DNA of 64,000 bases from Tricholoma matsutake (lineage: Eukaryota; Basidiomycota; Agaricomycetes; Agaricales; Tricholomataceae), in NCBI GenBank assembly GCA_026075535.2, contig AP026548.1, forward strand, positions 6,634,001-6,698,000, in the 5' to 3' direction. The notes beneath the pieces were generated by a model, which saw only the letters and a list, made by a program, of their open reading frames with translations, searched no databases and had not been told where the DNA came from. Below are positions 20,601-30,493 of the stretch, in pieces (positions within the stretch are counted from its first letter, which is position 1; each line of letters opens with the position of its first letter). The translations under genes and the position numbers were made by a program.

Positions 20601-21551
20601 GCCGAGGCGAGATTCCTTGGCATGGTTTTCCCATGCCTTGTTTAAAATCGTTGATATCGCCGAAACGACCTCATCGATTTCTGCCGAAGTATCTCCATGC
20701 CAGTTTAGCCACGGAGTTAAAGCAGAGGAGACAGCATCCCGATATGATGCTTCCTCCTCGGAACCTTTTTTGATGGACCACTTGGTAACCGGAACCAAAG
20801 ATCCCGGGCCAGGCAGCACTAATGTCAGGGGGACATGGTCAGACGTTCCCCTGGCTTCAGGTACGATCTCACAGTACAATACAAATCTAAGATCTGTAGG
20901 TACGAACATCAGGTCGATCACCGTGGGGTGAAGGCCCTGTTGTGGGGGGAAGTGGGTAGGGCCCTCCACTACTGGTAGGGCTCTCGTCAGGCCTACTGCC
21001 GTGGCTGTCTCCACTAAGTGGTCAGCGTGAATCAAGTGCTCAGGCCCCTGGGGATCCCAGGATGCGTGCCTCACGTTGAAATCGCCGCACATGAAGTGTA
21101 GGCATGGGATCGTCATGACATTCTCAAAGAGGAGTGTAATGGCGGAGTGTTGGCTATCTGAGTAGACGTTAGCGAGTAGCATGACGTCCTCCCCTATTCC
21201 CAGTGAAAAAAGGAGGATGTCACAATTATCAATCAGATCTCGTCTGAGACCTGGTCTTAAGTTGGCGATGCTGTTCGCAAAGTAGACAGCGACGCGTGGA
21301 GGGGAATCAATACCCGAGGGGCGCACTAACGTTCCCCAATTTGGGCTCGTTGGTGCGCCTATAACTTCCTCCCCTTCCCTGTTGTGGGCAGAAGGGGCGT
21401 GTCTTATTAATCGCCAAGGAGGCTCTTGGATGAAAAGCAAGTCATAATCGTCATTGAGATCTGCCAGTAGCGAGTCCATGTACCCCCAATTACGGTTTAC
21501 ATTTTGACTAAATATACGTAGCTGCGGGGTAGATCTAAGTCTGTCCCTCAT
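17682..21551 (-). CDS. L1 ORF2: endonuclease-reverse transcriptase-RNase H, 1289 aa, intact
   Basis: EEP endonuclease at about residues 10-245: RIFSQNVNRNW, IQEPPW (E43), CGDFN (155-159), SDH (237-239). Reverse transcriptase at about 490-770: FRPIVLLNTLGK, motif A FDIAQFFP (589-596), motif B GQGSALSP (648-655), motif C YVDD (683-686). RNase H at about 1000-1130 with candidate acids D1004, E1045, D1069 and D1127. Near the C-terminus is a CWC...HLL..C zinc-binding pattern, common after the RT region in such LINEs. The ATG directly follows the ORF1 stop (TAGATG), which suggests coupled termination-reinitiation. No frameshift or stop is present. It is the only intact polymerase in the window and the best candidate for having moved HL. 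Confidence 0.93.
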   Translation of the reverse strand: MRDRLRSTPQLRIFSQNVNRNWGYMDSLLADLNDDYDLLFIQEPPWRLIRHAPSAHNREGEEVIGAPTSPNWGTLVRPSGIDSPPRVAVYFANSIANLRPGLRRDLIDNCDILLFSLGIGEDVMLLANVYSDSQHSAITLLFENVMTIPCLHFMCGDFNVRHASWDPQGPEHLIHADHLVETATAVGLTRALPVVEGPTHFPPQQGLHPTVIDLMFVPTDLRFVLYCEIVPEARGTSDHVPLTLVLPGPGSLVPVTKWSIKKGSEEEASYRDAVSSALTPWLNWHGDTSAEIDEVVSAISTILNKAWENHAKESRLGKSSKGWWTDECSGALDAYRASRDGEDWKHYRKVMRQAKRVFFDDRIQEVATMNRRPWDLMSWTRQRNLPSYEAISYRGEPCNNLDSLWAALDGSYNATSDRVVDLSILEELDPVPERAWIPFSVMEMKEALNACSSCSAPGPDHVTWSHLKHWCSNPEVAGLITRIAEACITTGHWPAHFKESLSVIIPKPGKPNYSTPKSFRPIVLLNTLGKLVKKMLSRQLQFDGVAHEAFEQNQFGGVAQRSTEDAGIYLTHLVRAGWAKGLKTSVVAFDIAQFFPSLNHQVLLEIISRSGFPAQVVNFFRSYLVGRRTTYKWNTFSSGSFAADVGVGQGSALSPVLSALYLTPIMKLFRRSEIGRDVDLMSYVDDGTLIARSPQLEDNLPLLKKAYGWIFQAFTSLGLVLEHDKSEVFYFSRARRFTPLPIDLGFAPYTGNTPLKPKVTWRYLGFFFDRKLSFKEHTRFYSTKALTTARAMGMLGNSVRGLTPMQKRLLYRSCVVPIMTYGLRLWHFKGARVKGVIKMLAQVQSIAACWILGAFRTTPIGGLESIAGLLPMQLLLHRLVDRGVFRTPLLAPSHPLRAILGPNHVGTTHSHELGLWGGNVLDTLNLQGPSVASAAALALVPGDEFNPFGEENTPGNRVKDLFPTRFSSHRLTSKEDGARNSYRSDLDKAWASAQVEDDTLVIAVDTLVPTDAKFQAVACALVFGQGEQVDRVVSASGRRTPPEVELFALQLGVSAACSRGCKKLVIFSDSTTGIESLIDPKPRSGQIFALDACRSLRPWLAGDEERNVTFWHVPSKFKWNVHKLAHDVATSTKISVGRHPRTSLDYLKNQVEKAVCKDWHTRFADPGYRGRHFYQLKGVGGKPVLPSTHKGGPWLKVMGNNTTLTSHSTRMITGHTPIGEYRQRLSLDGEYQCWCLGPDIQTRDHLLRVCPKVDRKETRASPDSVEGFHKFMDNNPALGSFNSLAWDPG

Positions 21552-23429
21552 CTACGTTCGGCCACCGCATCCTGCGGGATGGTAAGTAGGAGGGGAGCGA
21601 GAATTGCATTTAGCACTCACCTCGTCGTAGCGAGCTTTGATCCAGTCACGGTCAAAGCGGTGTCGCCAAAAATTGCACCGACAATCGTCAGATGCGTGGT
21701 TCTTCTGGCAGTTCAAGCACCTAGCCGGGTGAGGACAGGCTGCCCCCTCTGGGGTAGCTGGGATAGGGGGGTTCACCTTGGCGTTTCCCTTACAACACCC
21801 CGCTAGAGCACGATGGTGCTCCTTGCGGTGTGGGCCTGCACAAATCGGGCATTTCGACTGTGGAGCTCTGCATGCTGGGGTGGGGTGGCCCCACTTCCAG
21901 CACCGTTGACACAGCAGGAGCCCAGGGTTTGCCCTGGCTGCCCTTACATAGGCAACATAGCCTCCAAATTGGACGCCACGTCCGATGAGAGCTTTCGCTC
22001 ATGCGCCACTGACCGAGTCAGCAACGTTGAGGTAGACGGTGCACGTGTCCGACATTCTCGAATCACGGACGACCCGTGGAGGGACTTGCAGGATGGTGAG
22101 GTCAGATATGCCTGACTTCCCCAGGTGTGCTATGACGACATCAGGCGTAATCGCCTTGTCGTTTGCAATGTAGGGCACGTCTACCAACTTGAGGTAAGAC
22201 GTGGACGTCGGTAGCGCTGCATTGATCTGGAGCGCATAGGGGAAAGCCTTGTGGGCCGCCTCCTTGAAGCATCGTAGGTCCTCGTCCGAGGCCACTACGT
22301 CAGTGGACACCGAGAGGTTCCCAGCGTGCATGGAAGCAGACTGAGCCACTAGCTTAGAGTGGTGTAGTCCTAGAGTCATCCGGACATGGTCCAGGAAGTC
22401 AGTAGGATTCGTCCCCTCCTCGAGGGGGGGTCGAACGTGGACAAGAACCTGTCTTCGCAACGGTCCATGGACGGTGGGCGAAGACTTTGCAGCCTTGGGC
22501 CTGGATGGGCCGACGTGCTGCTGGATGTCAGCCAGCTTGTCAGTTGGAAGCTCAGGGAAGGCCTTGGCTAATCGCACAAGGCCGTCCATGGATGTGTTAG
22601 GTGCTCACCCCCCAGGGAAGCGAGCGACCTGAGCAAATGTCCCCTTGCCTGAAGGCTTGGTTGACATGTTCACGGGGGGAGGAGGTCCTCTACCCCATGA
22701 CGAAGAAGTGCCCCCTGTCGGGGGTTTAGGAAGAGGTCGAGCCCCTTTCGGGCCTCATGTCCTCACAGATTTGTGAGGAGGGGGGCATGGCCCATCCCAT
22801 CCCTCCATGTGCTCTGTCCTTGGGACGTCGTTAGGGTCAGTAGTGGCAGGACGCTTGCCTGCACCACCAGCCCTGTCGATGGCTCTTCGGAGGGTCGTGT
22901 TCCCCGAGTCGCGATGGAATCCAACTGTGGTCGCTGCATACAGCACCGCCCCTAGTTGTTCTGCGATTTCCTGCCGTTGTTCAGCAGTAGGTTGTCGGGC
23001 TCCAGTCCTGCTTAGGACAGTGATGAATCCCTGAGCGTATTCCCCGAGGTCGTGGGCAAAGGTGACCGGACCGGCCCAATCGTCGTCTGCATTGCTTGCC
23101 ATCACCGTGTCTTGGATCACGGGCTCGGGGTTGGGTGTCATAGCTTCATCTCCCCACCGAGAGGCAGGAGTGGAAGGAGTGGTGGGAGGTGCAGGGGACG
23201 CTGTGGCCCGCCTGGGAGATAGTGTCGGCACGCTGAATCGCTGTGCACGCGGAGTGATCGTTCCGGCCCCATACGGGGAGGGAGTTGGAGAGCTTCTTTG
23301 GGACCGATGAGGGCCCACCGAAGGTGCTATCTGTGAGGATCTACGGCCCCCAGAGGGCCGTAGAGAATCAATGGGGTCGTCGCCAGGAGTTCTGGGCGTA
23401 CCAGCTCTGGAAGGGTTCCCCACGTCCAT
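21552..23429 (-). pseudogene. L1 ORF1 (gag-like, three zinc knuckles), three in-frame TGA
   Basis: Starts MDVGNPSRAGTPRTP at 23429, with a Ser/Pro/Arg-rich N-terminus, a helical stretch (QRQEIAEQLGAVLYAATT), a central domain (LVHVRPPLEEGTNPTDFLDH, LVDVPYIANDKAITPDVV) and C-terminal knuckles CQRCWKWGHPTPAC, CPICAGPHRKEHHC and a CLNC...C motif. Stops are at 22755-22757 and 22605-22607, where L2 has CGA, and at 21999-22001, where L2 has CAA. It is otherwise in frame to the TAG at 21552. ORF1 proteins bind LINE RNA. This copy would make only fragments. Confidence 0.85.
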
Positions 23430-23771
23430 CGCTTCACCCGATCTCCCCCTTATTCAAGGCGCTCCTTGACTTGTTACAACCACCATAAATAGTGGTAAAC
23501 ACCTCTGCTCAATGTTGCACGCGACGTCGACACTTCAAATTTTGTCCGATTTTCGATCGGATTTCACCATCACGAACGCTCTCGGCGTCTCCAGGCATGC
23601 CCTGATTTGCTAAGAGATCCGTCCATCCGATCTCCGTGGATGCCCCGGTCATTGTTCTTGACAATGGCTGCTACTCATCTCATCCTCCTGGGCTTCGAGG
23701 ATCCTGACTAGGTGAGTGTTGTCTATGAAAGAGTAGTCTAGGTCCCTCTGGGGGCTTAGAGTGGGTGTGGG

Positions 23772-23813
23772 ATGCCTGCTTCAACACTCGCCCAAGTCGT
23801 CACACTCGTCTAG
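23772..23813 (+). CDS. HL3 conserved 13-residue upstream ORF
   Basis: Reads MPASTLAQVVTLV and TAG. ATG, length and stop are as in the other six complete copies. Confidence 0.5.
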   Translation: MPASTLAQVVTLV

Positions 23814-24241
23814 GTGGGGGAGGTCTGGCTTAGGGAGGAGAGACATTATCACTGGACTGCTGGTCGTCTGGGAGGCTTCCAGCCTCCATGCTCTGTGAGT
23901 TTCTACTACTAGAGACATGCTATACTGACTACCCGCTGGAATACACCATCGTTAAAAGGGGCCGGGCGATGGTGCCCCCTAGCGGCTAGGCCTACACCTT
24001 GGTGGCCGCTTCTCACCACCATCCCTCTACCTCCGGTGCTCACTCTTCTAGGGTGGTATGACCCGGGTTCAACCTTCTCCCACTAGGCAGCAGGATGTGC
24101 AGCTTGCTTGCCTCCTCGGAGCGTTCGGAGGCTGTATCGGGTGGACCCGGAATATAGATAAGGGACCAGTCGTTATCGATTCCACGCTGCATATTTTGAT
24201 TCCTACCATCATCTACTAGCACTAACACACACAGACTCTCG

Positions 24242-25033
24242 ATGCCCAAACGGCGAACCAGAGGCCAACCACCACATCGGGGTCTACGCGACCCCGTTTT
24301 GATCACGGGCGACATCTTTGATGATGGCGTCCAAGACTACGACACCCGGTTCGAGCAAGATGAATCGGAGGTAGCAGCTGCTTTCAGGGCAGCTAGAGAT
24401 CTATGGGCCGGGGAAGACCTCTCCGACCCTAACAATGATGACGACAACGACTCTCTTGCTATGCAAGAGGCTCTTCTTTTTGCCGAGGGGGGGCCTAGGC
24501 TCTCCTCGAGGAAAACGATCGATCGTGTACGATGGGCACTTGGTGTCGACGTCGAACACAAGCGCTGGGCTCGTAGCCTCCCTAAGGAGGATATATACTC
24601 ACAGGAGCTTGGCATCGCTGAGCTCCTTTATCCGGAGGCATCCCCTGCCCCGCTACCGCCTTGGCCCCCCATCCCTGAGCTGGTGGAGGACGAAGTGCCG
24701 CTATCTAGGGATCAGAGGTTGGAAATTGAAGCCACCTCTGATGCCATGCTTCATCTACTGGACATGATGACCTCCTTTGTAGGTACCGTCCGAGTGTCCG
24801 CAGTTCCTCTCAACGACAGGAACTCTTGGCGTCAGATGGCGTGGGAGCTCTTCACCACCACCTGGCGATTTTCAGGGAGCATGATGGAGTCGCTTCGCGC
24901 GGCATCAGCTCCCCTCGACCTTACGTCTCCGGCAGCCTTCCAGGCTTCCTATGCGGCGATGCAGGCGGCTCAGTCTGCTCCACCAGCGGCAGAGCCTCCA
25001 ACCGAGGAACCCTTGTCCCCGGAACGGCGTTGA
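24242..25033 (+). CDS. HL3 main ORF, 263 aa
   Basis: Starts MPKRRTRGQ. It keeps the acidic N-terminus (GDIFDDGVQDYDTR), ELGIAELLYPE, IPELVEDEVPLS, FVGTVRVSAVPL, RNSWRQMAWELFTTTWRFS and PLDLTSPAAFQASYAA. The frame ends at TGA 25031-25033 inside the basic tail. The next codons still read RPRGPRQRPRRA, so a stop gained at a CGA-like codon has cut the tail. Identity to the HL1 protein is high in the core and lower outside, with several conservative changes, as expected of a constrained protein. Function unknown. Confidence 0.65.
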   Translation: MPKRRTRGQPPHRGLRDPVLITGDIFDDGVQDYDTRFEQDESEVAAAFRAARDLWAGEDLSDPNNDDDNDSLAMQEALLFAEGGPRLSSRKTIDRVRWALGVDVEHKRWARSLPKEDIYSQELGIAELLYPEASPAPLPPWPPIPELVEDEVPLSRDQRLEIEATSDAMLHLLDMMTSFVGTVRVSAVPLNDRNSWRQMAWELFTTTWRFSGSMMESLRAASAPLDLTSPAAFQASYAAMQAAQSAPPAAEPPTEEPLSPERR

Positions 25034-25854
25034 CGTCCTCGTGGCCCCCGCCAACGACCACGCCGAGCTTGAAGAAGGGGACCCCCCCTTCTCTTCACCG
25101 CCCACCAGGGCTGTTGTCGGGATGGCGACAATATGTCGCCGCCCTTTACCTTCCCCCCACTGCGGGGGGGATGATGTCACCGAGTGCATGCTCAGAGTAG
25201 CATTTGCTCGAGGGGGGGGGCCTCGACCCCCTACCTACAGTAGCTCCGGTGAATAACCAGCTGCCTTGTCACTGTCACTTGTGCATGGACACAGTGATGG
25301 TCCACCTCACTCACCTGGGGTGGTCAACCCTCGTTGTCGGGTGAAAGATGGTTACTCTTCCCGCAAGGGAGGACTTACGGTGAATTGACACTGCTTGCGC
25401 CTGATCTGACTTCGGTCGGATATGTGGCTGGGGGGACCGAGATAGCACCAGACGGCGAACTAACGGCTAGCCTTTGTGGGGGGGGCCCCTCCCCTACAGA
25501 TTATTGCCTTTCCTGTCTGAGAGGACAACGCTGGTACGCCTGCCGTAACGTGGCTTCTGCAGGGGACCTGGTGTGGGATGCGGGCATAGGGAATGCATAG
25601 TCTTAGTAGTACCTTGTTTGTATCTTGACCCGCGGACTGCGATCGAGCCCCGCGTTATAAATTGTTGACCCCAAAAAAAAAAAAAAAAAATCTCCCCCTT
25701 ATTCTAGATGTTGGATCAGACATGCGCTGGTAAGACGCTATATAGACCGGATCGCTTGGATCGTAGACGGATTGAGCTACAGAGAGTGAAAATGGTGTCG
25801 ACAAAAATTTCGGTGGCTGTGCACGTCGCGGTAACAAGTCAAGAAGCGACGTTT

Positions 25855-27132
25855 AACGACAACATGTACTCACTGCATAATTTGAATTGTGAGAACAGAA
25901 CGTCAACGACAGCATGTACAGTACTCACTGTATAATTTCACTGGTGAGGACAGAACGTCAATGATGGCATGTACAGTGCTCACTGTATAATTTCACTGGT
26001 GAGGACAGAACGTCAACGATGGCATGTACAGTACTCACCGCATAATTTCACTTGTGAGGACAGAACGTCAAGGACGGCATGTACAGTGCTCACCTCATAA
26101 TTTCACTTGTGAGGACAGAACGTCAAGGACGGCATGTACAGTACTCACCTCATAATTTCACTTGTGAGGACAGAACATCAACGACAGCATGTACAGCACT
26201 CACCGTATAATTTCACTGGTGAGGCCAGAACGTCAAGGATGGCATGTACAGTACTCACCGCATAATTTCACTTGTGAGGACAGAACGACAACGACAACTT
26301 GTACTCACTGCATAATTTGAATTGTGGGAACAGAACGTCAACGACAGCATGTTCAGTACTCACTGTATAATTTCACTTGTGAGGACAGAACCTCAACGAC
26401 GGCATGTACAGTACTCACCGCATAATTTCACTTGTGAGGACAGAACATCAGCGACGGCATGTACAATACTCATCGCATAATTTCACTTGTGAGGACAGAA
26501 CGTCAAGGACGGCATGTACAGTACTCACCGCATAATTTCACTTGTGAGGATAGCACGTCAAAGACAGCATGTACAGTACTCACCGCATAATTTCACTTGT
26601 GAGGACAGAATGTCAACGATGACATGTACAGTACTCACCGCATAATTTAAGTTGTGAGGACAGAACGTCAAGGACGGCATGTACAGTACTCACCACATAA
26701 TTTCACTTGTAATGACAACATGTACTCACCGCCTAATTTGAATTGTGAGAACAGAACGTCAACGACAGCATGTACAGTACTCACTGTATAATTTTACTGG
26801 TGAGGACAGAACGTCCACGACGACATGTACAGTACTCACCGCATAATTTCCCTTGTGAGGACAGAATGTCCATGACAGCATGTATAGTACTCACTGCATA
26901 CTTTCAATTGTGAGGACAGAAAGTCAACGACAGCGTGTACAGTACTCATGGCATAATCTCACTTCTGATGACAGAACTTCAACGATGACATGTACAGCAC
27001 GTACAGTACTCACCACAAAATTTCACTTGTGAGGACAGAACATCAACGACGACATGTATAGCACATACAGTACTCACCACATACAGAACTTCAATGATGA
27101 CATGTTTAGCACATACAGTACTCACTGCACAA
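25855..27132 (+). repeat. Satellite S2 array, 55-bp unit, about 23 copies
   Basis: The unit contains CATAATTTCACTTGTGAGG, ACAGAACGTCAACGACGGCA and TGTACAGTACTCACCG. Spacing is exactly 55 bp at 26041, 26096 and 26151. Some units are shortened or variant (for example without ACAGTA). The array is cut on the left by L1 and on the right by HL4, and its other parts are at 29366-29870 and 56797-57015. Confidence 0.92.
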
Positions 27133-27775
27133 TTTTTTTTTTTTTTTTTTTTTTTTGGATCAGAATTTATAACGCAGGGCTCGAACACAGTCCGCAGAGC
27201 AAGGTACAAACTTGGGTACTACTTTATCTACGCGTTCCCCTCACCCATCTCCCACTCAGGTCCCCGTTTTAGCCACCTTTAGGTGGGCAGTTCCACAGAC
27301 GTTGGCCTCTCAGCCAGGAAAGGCAATAATCTGGAGGGGGCGCCCCCCCCTCCCGAAGTTAGCCATTAGATCGCCCCCTGGAGCAAACGGTCCCCCAGCC
27401 ACATGTCCGACCGAGGCCAGACCAGGCGCAGCAGTGTTAATTCACCGTAAATCCCCCCTTGCGGGAGGAATAACTGTTTGCATTTTTCCAGCCAACGAGG
27501 ATTGACCACCCCAGACGAATGAGGTGGACCATCACCGTGTTGTGCACGAGTGACAGTAACAAGGCGGGTGGTTGTTCACCTGGTTATTCACCGTGACCGC
27601 CGTAAGTAGGGGGCCGAGACCCCCCTCGAGCAAATGCACCCATGTGCACGCACTCGATGACATCGTCCCCCCCGCAGTGGGGGGAAGGTATAGGGAAGCG
27701 ACACCATGTCACCATCCCGATAGTGGCCACCAGTTACTTGGTGGCCGTAAACGTAGAGGGGGATAGCCCCCTGTA

Positions 27776-28585
27776 CTAGTTGCGGCGCTGCTGTCCACGA
27801 GGACCTCGAGGACGACGGCGCCGTGCTGGGGACGAGGGTTCCCCAGATTGAGGCTCTGATTGAGCGGTGTGCACCGCCGCGTAGGAAGCCCGGAAGGCTG
27901 CTGGAGACGTGAGGTCGAGAGGTGTCGGAACGGCTGCTAGTTCCGCCGACATCGTCTCAGACAGTCGCCAGGTGGTCGTGAATAACTCCCAGGCCATTTG
28001 GCGCCAAGCGTTCCTCTCTGCAGGGGGAACGGCGGACGTACGGACGGTACCAACGAACATGGTCATCGCGTCGAGTTGGTGTAGCATGGCATGAGAGGTG
28101 GCTTCGATTTCCAGCCTCTCATTCACAGATAACGGCGCTTCGTCCTCCACCAGCTCAGGGATGGGGGGCAAAGGCGGTAACGGGGCAGGGGATGCCTCCG
28201 GATAGAAGAGCTCAGCAATGCCGAGCTCCTGAGTGTACATGTCCTCGCATTCGAGACTGCGAGTCCATCGTTTATGTGCGACATGGACGTCCTGCGCCCA
28301 CAGCACACGGTCGATCGTTTGCCTCGAGGCCAGCTTGGGGCTGCTCTCGGCGTAATTGAGGGCCTCTTGCATAGCAAGAGAGTCCTCGTCATCCTCAGGG
28401 TCGGAGAGGTCCTCTCCAGCCCATAGATCTCTAACTGCCCGTAGGGCAGTAGCTACATCCGGATCGTCATGATCGTACTGGGTGTCGTAGTCTTGGATGC
28501 CATCGTCGTAGATGTCGCCCGTAATCAGGGAGGGGTCGTGTAGACCCCAGCGTGGTGTTTGGGCTCTAGTTCGCCGTTTAGGCAT
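27776..28585 (-). CDS. HL4 main ORF, 269 aa
   Basis: Starts MPKRRTRAQ and is almost identical to the HL1 protein. Most differences are single conservative residues (N/D, K/E, I/V). It has the complete acidic N-terminus, conserved core and basic tail RRRPRGPRGQQRR. Intact. Confidence 0.7.
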   Translation of the reverse strand: MPKRRTRAQTPRWGLHDPSLITGDIYDDGIQDYDTQYDHDDPDVATALRAVRDLWAGEDLSDPEDDEDSLAMQEALNYAESSPKLASRQTIDRVLWAQDVHVAHKRWTRSLECEDMYTQELGIAELFYPEASPAPLPPLPPIPELVEDEAPLSVNERLEIEATSHAMLHQLDAMTMFVGTVRTSAVPPAERNAWRQMAWELFTTTWRLSETMSAELAAVPTPLDLTSPAAFRASYAAVHTAQSEPQSGEPSSPARRRRPRGPRGQQRRN

Positions 28586-29008
28586 TGAGAGGGGAAGTTA
28601 GTGCTAGTAGGTGATAGTAGAAATCAAGATACGTAGCGTGCCATCGATAATAGTTGGTCCCTTATCTCTATTCCGGGTCCACCCGATACTGCCTCCAAAC
28701 GCTCTGAGGGGGGGACAGGCCGCACATCCTGTAACCCAGTGGGAGAAGATTGAACCCGGGTCATACCACCCTAGAAGAGTGAGCACCGGAGGTAGAGAGT
28801 TGGTGGAGAGTGGCGGCCACCAAGGTGTCGACCTAGCCACCAGGGGGCACCATCGCCCGGCCCCTTTTAACGATGGTGTATTCCAACGGGTAGTCAGTGT
28901 AGCTTGTCCCTAGTAGTAGTGACTCACATAGCATGGAGGCTAGAAGCCTCCCAGACAACTAGCAATCCAGTGATAACGTCCCTTCTCCCTAAGCCAGACC
29001 TCCCCCAA

Positions 29009-29050
29009 CTAAACGAGTGTGTCGACTTGGGCGAGCGTTGAAGCAGGCAT
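29009..29050 (-). CDS. HL4 conserved 13-residue upstream ORF
   Basis: Reads MPASTLAQVDTLV and stop. Confidence 0.5.
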   Translation of the reverse strand: MPASTLAQVDTLV

Positions 29051-29365
29051 CCCACACCCACTCTAAGCCCCCAGAGGGACCCAGACTGCTCTTTTATAAA
29101 TGACACTCACCTAGTCAGGATCCTCGAAGCCCAGGAGAACGAGACAGATAGCAGCCATTGTCAAAAACAATGACCGGGGCATCCACGGAGATCGGATGGA
29201 CCGATCTCTTAGCAAATCAGGGTAGGCCTGGAGACGCCGAGAGCGTTCGTGATGGTGAAATCCGATCGAAAATCGGACGAAAATTGAAGTGTCGACGTCG
29301 CATGCAACATTGAGCAGAGGTGTTTACCACTATTTATGGTGGTTGTAACAAGTCAAGGAGCGTTT

Positions 29366-29870
29366 CTCACTGCACAATTTCACTTGTGAGTCTGGAACGT
29401 CAACGACGACATGTTGTACAGCATGTACAGTACTCACTGCAAAATTTCACTTGTGAGTCGGGGACGTCAACGACAACATGTACAGCACATACAGTACTTA
29501 CCACAAAATTGTGAGGACCGAACGTCAATGACGACATGTATATCATATACAATACTCACCACATACAGAACTTCAACAACAACATGTTTAGCACATACAG
29601 TGCTCACTGCACCATTTCACTTGTGAGTCTGGAATGTCAACGAAGACATGTACAGCATGTACAGTACTCACTGCACAATTTTACTTGTGAGTCTGGAATG
29701 TCCACGACGACATGTTTAGCACGTCACTACAAAATTTCACTTGTAAGTCTGGGACATCACAGACGACATGTACAGCACATACAGTACTCACTGCAAAATT
29801 TCACTTGTGACTCGGGAATGTCAGCGACGACATGTACCACACATACAGCATTCACCTGTAATGACAAAGT
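29366..29870 (+). repeat. Satellite S2, right part with diverged units
   Basis: Continuation of the S2 array after HL4. Units are more diverged, with GTGAGTCTGGAACGTCAACG and ACATGTACAGCACATACAG variants that add about 10 bp in some copies. It ends near CACCTGTAATGACAAAGTG. The frames at 29320-29898 are satellite reading frames. Confidence 0.85.
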
Positions 29871-29890
29871 GTTAAGCATGGTTAGTAAGT

Positions 29891-30400
29891 TTAATTGAGG
29901 CTCTTGAAACTATCAGCCATAGGAGATTATGTGAATAATCATTTTGATAAGTCTTCTACATTCTGACTGGCTCGAGGGTAGATGAACAGATAGAAACAAA
30001 TAATAATTTGTACTTCAATTGAGGTAAAATCTGTGGAACACAAGCAACTGTTGGTAGGTAACATGAATTTCATATGGTGTACCGCATAGGCATTCCACGG
30101 AGGCCACATACCAGCAGTTGTTATTCAACTGTAAAGTGAATTTGATTTAGCATAAATAAAAGTAACACTTCATCAGCCAAGGACACGAACACCTTCATAT
30201 TTGGAACTACTCTGCAATAGAACTTGTGATGGACGTGAGGGAGGAAGCCAGTTACTTGCTGTTCGTTGTTGTTGAAGAATGGACACCTTGCAAATCTGAT
30301 CAATTGCCTTTGTGGACAATGATGAAGACGAAGATCAGGGATGGAATGGCCTGCATGGAACTACTTCCATGCTGGAGCGATCTTAGAGTGCTCAATCCTT
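29891..30400 (-). pseudogene. 5' end and promoter of a second copy of the 30.5-33.3 kb gene
   Basis: The region around 29900-30380 resembles 33255-33690. Shared phrases are CCATAGGAGAT next to the start codon, a TTCTACATTCTGACTGG versus TATTCCGACTGTG stretch, GGAACTACTTCCATGC, and GTTCGTTGTTGTTGAAGAA-like sequence. In this copy the ATG at 29920 gives only MADSFKSLN before TAA, and the rest of the gene is replaced by satellite S2. So a promoter and start codon survive without the body. From 30401 to 30493 nothing else is seen. Confidence 0.5.
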
Positions 30401-30493
30401 GAATAATGTTTATTTATTAATTAAATATCCAAGAAAAAAACATTGAATGTGCCAAACAATTATGAAGCAGTTTAAGATGGAACAACAAAGATA

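Larger units (their letters stand above)
23456..25690 (+). mobile_element. HL3: HL retroposon nested in the L1 leader, complete
   Basis: Flanked by TCTCCCCCTTATTC at 23442-23455 and 25691-25704 (14 bp). It starts AAGGC before GCTCCTTGACTTGTTAC and ends GTTATAAATTGTTGACCCC and an A-tail. It lies in the opposite orientation to L1, 27 nt upstream of the ORF1 ATG. Confidence 0.92.
17137..25854 (-). mobile_element. LINE L1: full-length non-LTR retrotransposon with nested HL3
   Basis: On the minus strand it runs from a 5' end GCTTCTTGACTTGTTACCGC at about 25847 (preceded by AAACGTC) to a poly(A) tail (poly(T) from 17137, with one interruption). HL3 interrupts the 5' leader. Without HL3 it is about 6.45 kb, with leader, ORF1, ORF2 and a 3' UTR of about 530 nt. 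The 3' end is GCGCCGCGTTATAAATTTTT and GATCC before the A-tail. Its two flanks do not match each other. They match the flanks of L2 instead (see findings). The clade is probably one of the fungal EEP/RNase-H LINEs (Tad-like or a basidiomycete clade). This was not tested. Confidence 0.9.
27133..29365 (-). mobile_element. HL4: HL retroposon in satellite S2, complete
   Basis: Flanked by CTCACTGCACAA at 27121-27132 and 29366-29377 (12 bp, up to 15 if bases shared with the poly(T) are counted). On the minus strand it starts AAAC before GCTCCTTGACTTGTTAC and ends GTTATAAATTCTGATCC and A-tail, the same ending variant as HL1. Confidence 0.92.

Noticed and set aside
25855..27132. CRISPR-like regular repeats
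   Set aside because: The repeats are contiguous 55-bp tandem units without unique spacers, in a eukaryotic context, and no cas-like gene is present.
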